Shown in pieces: positions 7,791 to 16,977 of a stretch of DNA of 36,909 bases. The number at the start of each line of letters is the position of its first letter. Position 1 is the first letter of the stretch. The stretch covers positions 1 to 36,909 of the forward strand of contig JAJYQN010000091.1 of the NCBI GenBank assembly GCA_021794595.1. The letters are read 5' to 3'. Both the position numbers and the translations under genes were made by a program. The DNA comes from Pseudomonadota bacterium (GTDB lineage Bacteria; Pseudomonadota; Gammaproteobacteria; Acidiferrobacterales; Acidiferrobacteraceae). The notes beneath the pieces were generated by a model that worked only from the letters and a program-made list of their open reading frames with translations, did not search any database and was not told the origin of the DNA.

Positions 7791-10169
7791 ATGCCAAGGC
7801 GCGTGAACGAAGACGGTACGGCCCCCGGTTCTGCGGCGGCGTATCCCACCTGGACTACAGCGGCTAAGGACGTCGTGGGTTGTAGCCTCGGTTCCTCTCG
7901 GCTGTGGTTTACTTGTGCCCAAGGCATCGTCACCGAGGTCTATTATCCGCGTGTCGATATTCCGCAAATCAAGGACATCGGATTTATCGTAGCGGATCAA
8001 AAGGGGATGTGGATCGAGGTTCGCCGACTCGGCTCTTACACCGTAGAGTGGGAGGAGGGGGTGATCCCGGCTGTGACTGTGGTTCACCGCCATCCCCGCT
8101 TTACGCTTAGCTTGCGCCTCTGTACGGATTCTGCGCGTGATGTCTTGCTTGTGGATTACGAACTCTCGGGTGATGAGGACTTGCGGCTTTATGTCTTAGC
8201 CACGCCGCGGCCCGGGGACGGCCCGTGCCAGACCATGGCATATGCCCAGGAATGGGAAGGCCATGCGGTGCTGTGGGCCGAACAACCGCCTTATGGCCTA
8301 GCCTTCGTGGCCTGTGATCGTGACGGGCGGACGGGGTTTGCCGCGCGTTCGGTTGGCGCGGTCGGCAAAAGCGATCTTTGGCAGGACTTTAATCGCAGCG
8401 GCCGGATGACGACATCCTACACCGAGGCCGGCCCAGGCTATGTGGCGCTGGGGGGCGAATTAGTCGGTCGCGGCGGGACGATCGCAGTGGGATTGGGATC
8501 GAGTAAGGAGACGGCCGCGACCTTGGCGCTAGCCGCTCTCATGGAGGGCTTTACGACCCTCTGGCGTCGTTACTGCGCGTTGTGGCGGGCCTGGCACGCG
8601 GCGATCCCGGGACTTGTGCCCACGGCCACGGCCTCGTCCGAGACCGGGCTCTTTGCGCTTTCGGCCACCGTGATCAAGGTTCATATGGATAAGACCTTCC
8701 CCGGGGCGCTGGTTGCGAGCCTCTCTGTTCCTTGGGGGGATGTGAGTCAAAGTCGCGCCGGCTACCATCTCGTGTGGTCGCGCGATCTAGTCGAGACGGC
8801 GGGCGCCTTGGTGGCTCTTGGTGCCTTGGCCGAGGCCCGCGACGTTCTCCTTTATCTTATGGCGACCCAACAAAAGGACGGCCACTGGTTGCAGAACCAG
8901 TGGTTGGGCGGCAAACCCTTTTGGCAGGGTGTTCAGTTGGACGAGACCGGCTTTCCGGTGCTACTGGCAGCGCTCCTGGCCGACAAAAACGCCTTAGCCG
9001 ACATCTCCGTGAGCCACATGGTGCGCCAGGCGCTCGCGTTTATCGTCACAAACGGACCGGCCACGGGGCAGGATCGCTGGGAAGAGGATGGCGGTATTAA
9101 CACCTTTACGCTCGCCACCGCCATCGCGGCGCTGGTGGAAGGTGCCCAGTTTCTCGAGGGGCGGGAGCGACAGTGCGCCCTTCTGGTTGCGGATTACTGG
9201 AACAGTTGTCTCGAAGACTGGACCTATGTGCGGGCCACAAAGACCGCTTTGCGGATCGGGGTGGACGGCTATTATATCCGCACGGCACCTCCCGATGTGG
9301 CTATGCGGTCAAAAGCGCTTGCCGAGCCTTTGATCGTAAAGAATCGCGGCCATCTACTGGCCCTGCCCGCCGATGAACAGATAGCCACGGATTTCCTGCA
9401 GCTATGCCGGATGGGTCTTCGGAATGCCGATGATCCGCACATGGTCTCAAGCATTCGGGTCGTGGATGCGTTGCTAAAAACCGACACCCCGCGCGGTCCT
9501 GTGTGGCACCGTTACAATGGGGACGGCTACGGCGAGCACCCCGACGGTGCGCCGTTTGATGGTTGGGGGCGTGGGCGCGGTTGGCCGCTCCTAACGGGGG
9601 AGCGTGGGCACTATGAACTCCTGGCGGCTCGAGATGCGACCCCCTATTTGAAGGCCATGGCGACGATGACGGGCCCGGGCGGTCTGTTGCCGGAACAGGT
9701 ATGGGATAGCCCGCCCCTTCCGGAACGCGATTTGTCTCCCGGACGCCCCACCGGATCGGCCATGCCTTTGGTTTGGGCGCACGGCGAATTCATAAAATTG
9801 AGCTTAAGTGTCTCTCAGGGCGTGCCGGTGGATAGGCCGCGGGCCGTGTGGAAGCGTTATGCCGGGGAGCGGCCGCGCCCCACGTTTCAGATATGGCGCT
9901 TTCAGCAGCCGATCCCGCGCTGGGATACCCGTAAAGATCTTTATTTTCTTGTCGGAGACGAGGCGCGTCTCCATTTCGGCCACGATCAATGGCATGACGT
10001 GAAGGATCTGATGACGGAGGACTGGGGCTTGGCGCATGTCGTGGTCCTGAAAGCTAAAACCTTCGCGGGTCTGTCGCGTCTTGATTTTACCTTTTTTTGG
10101 CCGCGGGAATCCCGATGGGAGGGGCGGGATTTCCATATCGATATAGACGTTACCAAGGAGGCGATATGA
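7791..10169 (+). CDS. GH15 glucoamylase (glucan 1,4-alpha-glucosidase)
   Basis: Inverting exo-alpha-glucosidase that releases glucose from non-reducing ends of alpha-glucans, 792 residues, the size of bacterial glucoamylase/glucodextranase-type GH15 enzymes. The N-terminal beta-sandwich (about 10-270; TCAQGIVTEVYYPRVD) precedes an (alpha/alpha)6 barrel (about 290-690). Substrate and active-site stretches seen are YHLVWSRDLVETAGAL and DGHWLQNQWLGGKPFWQGVQ. The general acid is expected in RWEEDGGIN (Glu431/432) and the general base in LPEQVWD (Glu635). A C-terminal glucodextranase-like region follows (about 700-792). No signal peptide is seen, so it is probably cytoplasmic and acts on glycogen or its dextrins. 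AAGGAG lies ten bases before the ATG. Its stop overlaps the next start (ATGA), so the two are probably translated together. Confidence 0.9.
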   Translation: MPRRVNEDGTAPGSAAAYPTWTTAAKDVVGCSLGSSRLWFTCAQGIVTEVYYPRVDIPQIKDIGFIVADQKGMWIEVRRLGSYTVEWEEGVIPAVTVVHRHPRFTLSLRLCTDSARDVLLVDYELSGDEDLRLYVLATPRPGDGPCQTMAYAQEWEGHAVLWAEQPPYGLAFVACDRDGRTGFAARSVGAVGKSDLWQDFNRSGRMTTSYTEAGPGYVALGGELVGRGGTIAVGLGSSKETAATLALAALMEGFTTLWRRYCALWRAWHAAIPGLVPTATASSETGLFALSATVIKVHMDKTFPGALVASLSVPWGDVSQSRAGYHLVWSRDLVETAGALVALGALAEARDVLLYLMATQQKDGHWLQNQWLGGKPFWQGVQLDETGFPVLLAALLADKNALADISVSHMVRQALAFIVTNGPATGQDRWEEDGGINTFTLATAIAALVEGAQFLEGRERQCALLVADYWNSCLEDWTYVRATKTALRIGVDGYYIRTAPPDVAMRSKALAEPLIVKNRGHLLALPADEQIATDFLQLCRMGLRNADDPHMVSSIRVVDALLKTDTPRGPVWHRYNGDGYGEHPDGAPFDGWGRGRGWPLLTGERGHYELLAARDATPYLKAMATMTGPGGLLPEQVWDSPPLPERDLSPGRPTGSAMPLVWAHGEFIKLSLSVSQGVPVDRPRAVWKRYAGERPRPTFQIWRFQQPIPRWDTRKDLYFLVGDEARLHFGHDQWHDVKDLMTEDWGLAHVVVLKAKTFAGLSRLDFTFFWPRESRWEGRDFHIDIDVTKEAI

Positions 10170-10951
10170 TATCTATCGATTTGTCAGGAAAGCGCGCGCT
10201 CGTGACCGGATCCAGCTCGGGCTTGGGCGCAGCTATGGCGCTCATGCTCGCCAAGGCCGGGGCGCATGTTGCCGTCCACTATCGCGAGGAGGCGAAGGCC
10301 GCCGATAAGATCGTGCAAGAGATCGCGGCCCTTGGAGGTCGTGCCCAGGCGTTTTCCGCCGACATTGGAGACGGTGATGCCGTAAGCCGACTGTTCGCGG
10401 ACGTCGATAAGGCCTTAGGGGGCCTTGATATCCTGGTCAATAACGCCGGCATGGACGGGGCGCGCGAGCTCTGTGCCGCAAGCAATCCCGAGCATTGGGA
10501 GCGGGTGATTGCCGTGGATCTTCTCGGTCCGTATCGCTGCGCGCGAGAAGCGCTTTTACGTATGATCGAACGAAAGAAGGGTGTGATTTTAAACATTACC
10601 TCGGTGCATGAATTCATTCCCTGGGAGGGTTATAGCGCCTATACCTCGGCGAAGGCCGGCCTCTCGATGTTGTCTAAGACCTTGGCGCAAGAGGCCGCCG
10701 AGCACAATATTCGGGTACTGGCCTTGGCTCCCGGGGCGATCCGTACTCCCATTAACGCATCCGTATGGCAAGATCCGGTGTCTTTGAAGGACCTCGAAGA
10801 CAAGATCGCGATGGGGCGCTTAGGCGAGCCGGAGGAGATCGCCCGGGTCGTGGCCTTTTTGGTGAGCGATTTGGCGAGCTATATGACTGGCAGCACGGTG
10901 TGCGTCGACGGCGGCATGCTCATTTATCCGAATTTCCGTCACGGGGGCTAG
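10166..10951 (+). CDS. SDR-family glucose 1-dehydrogenase-like oxidoreductase
   Basis: Short-chain dehydrogenase, 261 residues. The cofactor loop is TGSSSGLGAAMA near residues 14-25, the structural NNAG follows near residue 92, and the catalytic Ser plus Tyr-x-x-x-Lys are in YSAYTSAKAGL near 155-165. The C-terminus (LASYMTGSTVCVDGGMLIYP) is like that of bacterial glucose 1-dehydrogenases. The ATG at 10166 overlaps the glucoamylase stop (ATGA) and follows AAGGAGG inside that gene, which is why I chose it over the upstream ATG at 10097. Context suggests it oxidises the glucose released by the glucoamylase to gluconolactone with NAD(P)+. That substrate is inference, since SDRs are hard to assign by sequence alone. 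An intrinsic terminator follows. Confidence 0.82.
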   Translation: MISIDLSGKRALVTGSSSGLGAAMALMLAKAGAHVAVHYREEAKAADKIVQEIAALGGRAQAFSADIGDGDAVSRLFADVDKALGGLDILVNNAGMDGARELCAASNPEHWERVIAVDLLGPYRCAREALLRMIERKKGVILNITSVHEFIPWEGYSAYTSAKAGLSMLSKTLAQEAAEHNIRVLALAPGAIRTPINASVWQDPVSLKDLEDKIAMGRLGEPEEIARVVAFLVSDLASYMTGSTVCVDGGMLIYPNFRHGG

Positions 10952-10964
10952 GGTCTGGCAAGAC

Positions 10965-10990
10965 CGGCAAGTCATTTGGTGCCGTTTTTT
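10965..10990 (+). terminator. Intrinsic terminator after the glucoamylase-SDR pair
   Basis: CGGCA (10965-10969) pairs with TGCCG (10980-10984), followed at once by six T residues (10985-10990). It lies 14 bases after the SDR stop. A smaller upstream hairpin, GGTCT/AGACC, overlaps it. Confidence 0.7.
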
Positions 10991-11126
10991 GAGGATGACG
11001 GGGTGCGCTTCATGCTACCGGCCTGAAACCAGATTCCTGTGGGTGTGGCGCGCGGGAATTTGCGCCAACCCGCCTTTATGAGACCTGTTGATTGGCAAAC
11101 CCGAGCCGGGCCTTACTCAGACAGGC

Positions 11127-14100
11127 CTAGGATTTGCCCTTGGCGAGGCGTCTGGCTCCGCCTTTTATCCATTCCTCCAGGGCGCCCGCAGGCAAGGGGC
11201 GGCTATAGTAGTACCCCTGTATCTCATCGCATTGGGCGGCGCGTAAAAAGGTCATCTGGTCTTCAGTCTCGACCCCTTCGGCAATGACGGTGAGACCGAG
11301 GTTATGGCCAAGCGTGACTATGGCCGTCGCAATCGCTGCGTCGTCCGTGTTATTGGCGATATCGCGCACGAAGGATTGGTCGATTTTGAGGGAGTCGATG
11401 TGAAAGCGTTTCAGGTAATTGAGGCTCGAGTAGCCGGTACCGAAATCGTCGATCGCAAGACGCACGCCCATTCTGTGCAGGGCTTGAAGAGTCGCTGCCG
11501 TCCTCTCCGTGTCCTCCATGAGCATGCTTTCCGTAACCTCCAGTTCCAGACATTGGGCGCTATCGTGAAGATCGGTCTCCCGTAATATTCTCTCCACGGT
11601 GGCCGGAAGGCCGGCCTCGGCGAATTGGCGGCCGGCCAAGTTGACCGCAACGCGCAGTACAGGTAGGCCCAGATCCCGCCATGCCCGGCTTTGTTCGCAC
11701 GCGGTGCGCAATACCCATTCACCAATGGCTACGATGAGGGAGCTTTCCTCGGCAATCGGAATAAATAATCCCGGAGCTACGAGTCCACGATCCGGGTGTT
11801 GCCACCGGATCAAGGCTTCAACCCCGACAAGCTCTCCGGATTTGAGGTCGATTTGCGGCTGGTAATGAAGTACAAGCTCCCCATTTTCTATGGCATGGCG
11901 AAGGCCGTTCTCGATAGCCCTTTGCTCCTGAATATGGGCGCTCATACTGGCCGTGTAAAATTGGAAGGAATTCTTACCGGCCTGTTTTGCTTTGTACATC
12001 GCCACGTCGGCGTTACGTAAAAGGCCGGTGGTATCGGTATCGTCGAACGGGTATACCGTGATGCCCATACTGGCGGTCACGTGGATTTTGTGCCCCCGTA
12101 CATCGAAGGGCTGCGCGATAGCGGCCAGGATACGCTCGGCTACCTTCGTGGCGGCATGGACCGAGTGGATATTCTGGATGAGGACCATGAACTCATCGCC
12201 CCCTTGTCGCGCCACCACATCCTCGGCTCTCGTGATCCAGTCTTCTTTGCGAATAGCGGCCGTCAATCGTTGCGCCAGTTCCTGAAGGAGGGCATCCCCG
12301 TACTCATGCCCTAAGGATTCGTTGATGTTCTTAAACGAGTCTATGTCCAGCAACAAAAGGGCGACGAGGGTATCCGCACGCCGAGCGTAGGCCATAGAAC
12401 GGCTAAGAATTTCGTGAAAGAAGGCCCGATTGGGGAGGCCAGTCAGGGCATCGTGGGTGGACTGGTGTCGCAACTCATCTTCAAACCTCTTGCGTTCGGT
12501 CATATCTTGTACGACCGACACGAACACGGAATGCTCTTTTCTTTCCGATAGATGAATCCGCGCCTCGAGCGGGTAGACCGTGCCGTCCTTGCGCCGGTGC
12601 TCGGCCTCGACCACTACGAAGGTTTTCTCGCCACGCTTTAGGGGGGCTGTGTGTTCTAAAAACTGTCCGGCGGCGAAGCTCGGCGTGATGTCGGTAGGTC
12701 TCAGCCTTTTCAACTCTTCGAGCGAGTAGCCCATGTTTTTGAGGGCCGCGGCGTTGGCAAATTCAAAAAGCAGGGACTGGGCGTCGAAGGTGTAGATTTC
12801 ATTGGGGGACTCATCAAGGATGCGCCCGAGGCGCGCCAGCGTGTCCTCGTGATGCTTGCGGGACGTGATATCCTCCACGAGCAATACGATGTAATTGAGT
12901 CTGTTATCGGCTTCGTGCACAGCGCGGGCGGCAATGCGCGCATAAACGGGGCGCCCCGATTTGTGGATGTAGGTTTTCTCGAAGATCGTTTCGTTTAGTT
13001 CCCCCGAGAGCAACATCTCCCAGGTCGAGAGGCTGCGGGGGAGATCATCGGGATCGGTGATCTTATCCCAAGAGAGCTGGAGAAGTTCGGGTCGCGTGTA
13101 GCCCAGCATGGCGCAGAGCGCGTCGTTGACTTCAATCCAGGTCTTGGAGGGGCGGGCCGCCGCCATCCCAATCATGGCCCGCTCAAAGTAGGCTCGAAAA
13201 TGCTGTTCGCTGTGCGCCACCCGCTCTTCCGCCTGGCGGCGTTCGTGTTCGCGATCGGCGTTATCGAGGGCAAACGACAGACTATTGGCCATGTCTTCCA
13301 GGATCGCGATCAGATCGCCATCAAAACTGTTGATCTGAGTGTGATACACCGTAAGGACAGCAAAGGACTTTTTTGCGCGGAGAATAGGGAACGAACCGGC
13401 GGACCGGAAATGGTAGTGTTGGGCACGGATTTGCCAGGGTTTCATGATCGCGTCGGAGGCGGTGTCGTTGGTGACCACCGAACGGCCTTCCCGAAACGCG
13501 ATACCGCTCGGACCTTGGCCTTCGGGGATATCGGGATTTGAGGAGACGGTGAGTTCCGCCAAGTAATCCAGGCCATGGCCGTAGCGGGCAATGGGCTTGA
13601 TGCGACCCTCGCTTCCGCGAATAGCGCCGATCCAGGCCATGGAAACACCACCCAGATCAACTGCCATGCGACATACCTCGTCAAAGAGGTCTTGTTCATT
13701 CCAGGGATGTCTGATGACTTGAGTGATGGCACTCAGGGCCTGGTACATTTGGCTTAATCGGAGGATGCGGGCCTCCGCTTGTTGCCGGGCGCCGATATCG
13801 CGAATCGTGATGAGGGACAGTTTTTGGCCGCGATCATCAAATGACGAGACGTGGATCTCGACCGGAATATGGGTGGCGTCACGTTTTTGCGCATACTGGG
13901 GCGCCTCTTGCGGGTAGTAGGAGGCGGCGGCGATTTCCTGGCCACGCCTCGCAGGAGTGGCCCTATAGTGGGGGAGAAGGAGGGTGATTTCTTGGCCCAA
14001 GACCTCGCGGCTCGTATAACCTAGGAGCGTTTCCGCGGCCTCGTTAAAAAGCATGATGCGATGATTTGCCGCGACACCAACCACGGCTTCGCCGATGTGG

Positions 14101-14216
14101 CGAACTGCCGCCAATGGATCAAGCGCCGACTCGTTCCTGGCGTACGTGCCGAAGCGGCCGCGGCAGCGTGAAAAGAGGCGCAATAGGCGTACGGGTCGAT
14201 CGGGGGCGTTGGTCAT
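11127..14216 (-). CDS. PAS-GAF-PAS-PAS-GGDEF-EAL c-di-GMP signalling protein
   Basis: A 1029-residue cytoplasmic sensor that may make and break cyclic di-GMP. Order, with rough positions: PAS (30-145), GAF (165-330; MAWIGAIRGSEGR), PAS (340-465), PAS (470-590), GGDEF (595-765) and EAL (775-1020). The diguanylate cyclase site is intact (RQGGDEFMVL) and an inhibitory I-site RAED sits just before it. The phosphodiesterase domain retains EALIRWQHP, the DDFGTGYSSL loop 6 region, KIDQSFV and the AEGVETEDQ Glu. Both activities therefore look possible. No transmembrane segment is seen, so input is probably an intracellular ligand or redox/gas signal through the PAS and GAF domains. The gene is convergent with the SDR and stands alone. 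The SD before ATG 14216 is weak. Confidence 0.92.
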   Translation of the reverse strand: MTNAPDRPVRLLRLFSRCRGRFGTYARNESALDPLAAVRHIGEAVVGVAANHRIMLFNEAAETLLGYTSREVLGQEITLLLPHYRATPARRGQEIAAASYYPQEAPQYAQKRDATHIPVEIHVSSFDDRGQKLSLITIRDIGARQQAEARILRLSQMYQALSAITQVIRHPWNEQDLFDEVCRMAVDLGGVSMAWIGAIRGSEGRIKPIARYGHGLDYLAELTVSSNPDIPEGQGPSGIAFREGRSVVTNDTASDAIMKPWQIRAQHYHFRSAGSFPILRAKKSFAVLTVYHTQINSFDGDLIAILEDMANSLSFALDNADREHERRQAEERVAHSEQHFRAYFERAMIGMAAARPSKTWIEVNDALCAMLGYTRPELLQLSWDKITDPDDLPRSLSTWEMLLSGELNETIFEKTYIHKSGRPVYARIAARAVHEADNRLNYIVLLVEDITSRKHHEDTLARLGRILDESPNEIYTFDAQSLLFEFANAAALKNMGYSLEELKRLRPTDITPSFAAGQFLEHTAPLKRGEKTFVVVEAEHRRKDGTVYPLEARIHLSERKEHSVFVSVVQDMTERKRFEDELRHQSTHDALTGLPNRAFFHEILSRSMAYARRADTLVALLLLDIDSFKNINESLGHEYGDALLQELAQRLTAAIRKEDWITRAEDVVARQGGDEFMVLIQNIHSVHAATKVAERILAAIAQPFDVRGHKIHVTASMGITVYPFDDTDTTGLLRNADVAMYKAKQAGKNSFQFYTASMSAHIQEQRAIENGLRHAIENGELVLHYQPQIDLKSGELVGVEALIRWQHPDRGLVAPGLFIPIAEESSLIVAIGEWVLRTACEQSRAWRDLGLPVLRVAVNLAGRQFAEAGLPATVERILRETDLHDSAQCLELEVTESMLMEDTERTAATLQALHRMGVRLAIDDFGTGYSSLNYLKRFHIDSLKIDQSFVRDIANNTDDAAIATAIVTLGHNLGLTVIAEGVETEDQMTFLRAAQCDEIQGYYYSRPLPAGALEEWIKGGARRLAKGKS

Positions 14217-14508
14217 GACGGGGTCTGCTCAAGGGCGCCGGCCCGCGCTCCATAAAAAAGGACGGTCCTCAGGGCGAAGTCATGGCTCCTTAAGGGGTAG
14301 CAGGGCTTGCGTGCCCATAGTCCCGACTGTACGGGCGGCATTCTCATGGTGCGGCCCCGGGGTTGCGGCATGGACGAGTTTTCCCCACACGTGGCTTCAT
14401 GGCGCCCTTATGCCGAGCGGCCATCAGATCAGTAAACAGTCTGGCAGGCGATGGTGTGTTGTCAAGCGCGCGCACGGTCTTGGGGGCCGATGCCGCGGCT
14501 TGGCGGGT

Positions 14509-15906
14509 TTAGATGGGGTCGGCTTGCGCGAACACCTTCAAGTCATCCTCGTTGATCACGGCGCGATCGATCTTTAGGTAGGCCACCCCTTCGTCGGCCG
14601 CTATGGCGACATCGGCCACGCCCGGGATGCGGGCGAGAGAGGCCTGAAGGGCGGGTGTGGTGCCCGGTGTCATCGCGGCCTTGAGGCGAAGCACGTAGCT
14701 CGCCAGATATTGTGGCTCTTTCATGCCGATCGCCATGGTGAGCCACACAAGGATGAGGCTGACGCTCGCTATGATATTGCCGTCTATGCCCCAGCTGCCG
14801 TAAATGGCGCCCCCCGCCGTGCCGCCCACGAAAATGCCGAGGAACTGCGAGGTTGAGTAGACGCCCATGGCCGTCCCTTTCTGATCCGCCGGGGAGGATT
14901 TTGCAACCAGGGAGGGCAGGCTTGCCTCCAGGGTATTAAAGGCGGTAAAGAACACCCAGAGACCCACGGCCATGCCGGCCAAGGATTGATCGGTAAAGAG
15001 ATAGGCGATGTTGGCAAGGGCGAGCACGCCGATAGCCCCCAAGAAAATGGCACGCATCTTGCGGCGTTTTTCGGCGACGATAATGAACGGCACCATGGCC
15101 AGAAACGCGATGACCATGATCGGGAGGTAGAGCTCCCAGCTCTTGCTGACGGGGATCCCGGTCAGGTGTGCCAACAGAATGGGCATAACGACAAAGTTGG
15201 CGGTGAGCACGAACTGCATGGTGAAGATCCCGAAGTCGAGCCGCAGCAGTTCCGGGTTCTTTAGGACCTTGCCGAAAGACGCGAGGACCACACCGGTATC
15301 GCGATGGTGACGCCGGGTCTGGGGGTTTGGCACGATCCATAGCACGATGCCAACGGCTCCTACGCCCAAGATCGCGGTGGCCCAAAATATCCCGGCAACC
15401 CCGATCCAGCTGTTGAGAATCGGCCCGAGAACGAGTCCGGCGCTAAAGGCCATGCCTATACTGACGCCTATCGTCGCCATGATCTTCAGACGGTGTTCGT
15501 CGCGGGTCAGGTCGGCCGCAAGCGCCATCACGCTAGAGGAGATGGCCCCGGCCCCTTGTATGGCGCGACCGATGATGACGCCCTCGATGGTGTGCGAGAG
15601 GGCGGCTACGATGCTGCCGCTGATGAAAAGGGTAAGCCCCATCAGGATCACGGTCTTGCGGCCAATGCGGTCCGACAGCATTCCGAGCGGGATCTGGAAC
15701 ACGGCCTGAGTGAGCCCATAGATACCAAGGGCTAGGCCGATCAGAAGCGGCGTGTGGCCTTTGAGCTCGGCTCCGTACGTGGTAAAGACGGGGAGGATCA
15801 TAAAAAGACCGAGCATGCGCACGGCGTAGACGCTGGCTAGCGAATAGGCGGTGCGCTTCTCGCGCGGCGACATGGTTTCATCGAATCCTGATCGCGTGTC
15901 CGACAT
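14509..15906 (-). CDS. MFS transporter with C-terminal YAM domain (YajR-like)
   Basis: Major facilitator superfamily transporter of 465 residues with 12 predicted membrane helices. Motif A is present after TM2 (GMLSDRIGRKTVIL). A cytoplasmic C-terminal extension of about 60 residues (LARIPGVADVAIAADEGVAY) looks like the ferredoxin-fold YAM domain of E. coli YajR, a drug/H+ antiporter-like protein. Substrate is unknown. The start ATG at 15906 follows AGGAGG on the minus strand. It is divergent from cytidine deaminase, with 266 bases between them. The 292 bases downstream up to the c-di-GMP gene hold nothing I can identify. Confidence 0.88.
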   Translation of the reverse strand: MSDTRSGFDETMSPREKRTAYSLASVYAVRMLGLFMILPVFTTYGAELKGHTPLLIGLALGIYGLTQAVFQIPLGMLSDRIGRKTVILMGLTLFISGSIVAALSHTIEGVIIGRAIQGAGAISSSVMALAADLTRDEHRLKIMATIGVSIGMAFSAGLVLGPILNSWIGVAGIFWATAILGVGAVGIVLWIVPNPQTRRHHRDTGVVLASFGKVLKNPELLRLDFGIFTMQFVLTANFVVMPILLAHLTGIPVSKSWELYLPIMVIAFLAMVPFIIVAEKRRKMRAIFLGAIGVLALANIAYLFTDQSLAGMAVGLWVFFTAFNTLEASLPSLVAKSSPADQKGTAMGVYSTSQFLGIFVGGTAGGAIYGSWGIDGNIIASVSLILVWLTMAIGMKEPQYLASYVLRLKAAMTPGTTPALQASLARIPGVADVAIAADEGVAYLKIDRAVINEDDLKVFAQADPI

Positions 15907-16172
15907 TGAAGAGTTTTCCTCCTGAGCAAGACAGGGCTACGTCCAAGGCCTTTACGAGCGTGCCATTTTTGAGTCGTCACTATACCCTAGCGGCCGGATG
16001 CCGTCGAAGTCTTGCGGCGACCAAGGCACGAAACTGACGGCCCATGCGCGCTGCTTATTCCGCGCGCTGTGATCGGGTGGGACACGTCTAGTGGGTAGAT
16101 GATATTCCGAGGTATGATCGATGATAATGCTACCGGTTTCCCTGATGATCGGAAGTCTGCTGAGGGTGGCGC

Positions 16173-16601
16173 ATGAGTAAGGCCACGTTCCCGCCGGAGG
16201 CGATGGGCCTGAGGGCTGCGGCGATCGAGGCGATGAAGCAGGCCTATGCCCCGTATTCGCGATTGGCGGTCGGGGCCGCGGTTCTTGTGAACTCGGGCGA
16301 GATTTTTGCCGGTTGTAACGTCGAGAACGCGGCTTTTCCGGTGGGTCTGTGTGCCGAGGCCACCGCCCTCGGGGCTATGGTGGCCCGTCTTGGCGGGACA
16401 CGGGTGCGAGCCGCTTTGGTCGTTGTCGAGGGCCCCGAGAAGGCCTGGCCCTGTGGGGCCTGTCGCCAACGGCTTTGGGAGTTTGCTCTCCCCGACATGG
16501 TAGTTTACGCCGCAACGCTCGCGGGCGAGTGGTCCAGTCGTCCGCTCGTTCAGTTGCTGCCCTTGGGCTTTGGTCCCCACAACTTGAAGGCAAGCGAATA
16601 G
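16173..16601 (+). CDS. cdd: Cytidine deaminase
   Basis: Zinc-dependent deaminase of cytidine and deoxycytidine to uridine and deoxyuridine, in pyrimidine salvage. At 142 residues it is the short homotetrameric type, whose zinc ligands are three cysteines. They are visible in CAEATALGAM (Cys plus catalytic Glu, in the usual C-A-E) and PCGACRQ (two Cys). The substrate-binding FAGCNVENAAF motif is intact, as is the YAPYSRLAVGAAVLV stretch near the N-terminus. The SD is weak (GAGGGTGG, about seven bases before ATG). Upstream, GATAAT near 16120-16125 could be a -10. Confidence 0.93.
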   Translation: MSKATFPPEAMGLRAAAIEAMKQAYAPYSRLAVGAAVLVNSGEIFAGCNVENAAFPVGLCAEATALGAMVARLGGTRVRAALVVVEGPEKAWPCGACRQRLWEFALPDMVVYAATLAGEWSSRPLVQLLPLGFGPHNLKASE

Positions 16602-16977
16602 CCGCAGGCGGTCTGCCGGCAGCGTAAAGACCTTGGAAGGGCTGGCGCACGGCGTCTGGGGTCTCCAAGTTCTCGCGTTACCGCTACAGTATCCCGGCCA
16701 TGACCGATGGCAAGCCCTCTATTGCAAACGACCCGCTCTCACGGTGTTACCATCGTGTTTTTGCTGTGGTCAGAGGTCTTTCGGGCGGTATCCCAGTAGG
16801 GAGCCTTAGGCGGCGAGACGCAAAGTCGCATGACGGAAAAAGCCGCACCAGCCCCTGCCGGGATGTGATGGAGGCTTCTTATCACCAGTAGCGTTGAATA
16901 CAATAAGTCTGCTCGAGCGCTGGCGTAAATAGCGAAAGACGGTTGAGGGAGATCTTGTCTTTAGGAGGAGGCGCGTT
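16602..16977 (+). other. 376-base leader region upstream of the GNAT gene, with several potential hairpins
   Basis: No convincing gene. The stretch 16785-16895 can form several small stems in one orientation: CCC/GGG around AGTA, GCC/GGC around TTA, GCGA/TCGC enclosing GACGCAAAG (16817-16825), and an outer GCGGC (16810-16814) with GCCGC (16842-16846). Two similar segments follow each other, GACGCAAAGTCGCA and GACGGAAAAAGCCGCA. This could be a structured leader RNA, but no known class fits. Confidence 0.3.

Noticed and set aside
16817-16825. GACGCAAAG resembling the core of a c-di-GMP-I riboswitch
   Set aside because: The GAAA tetraloop stem upstream and the receptor stem with GGTAGGTAGC-like sequence downstream are missing.
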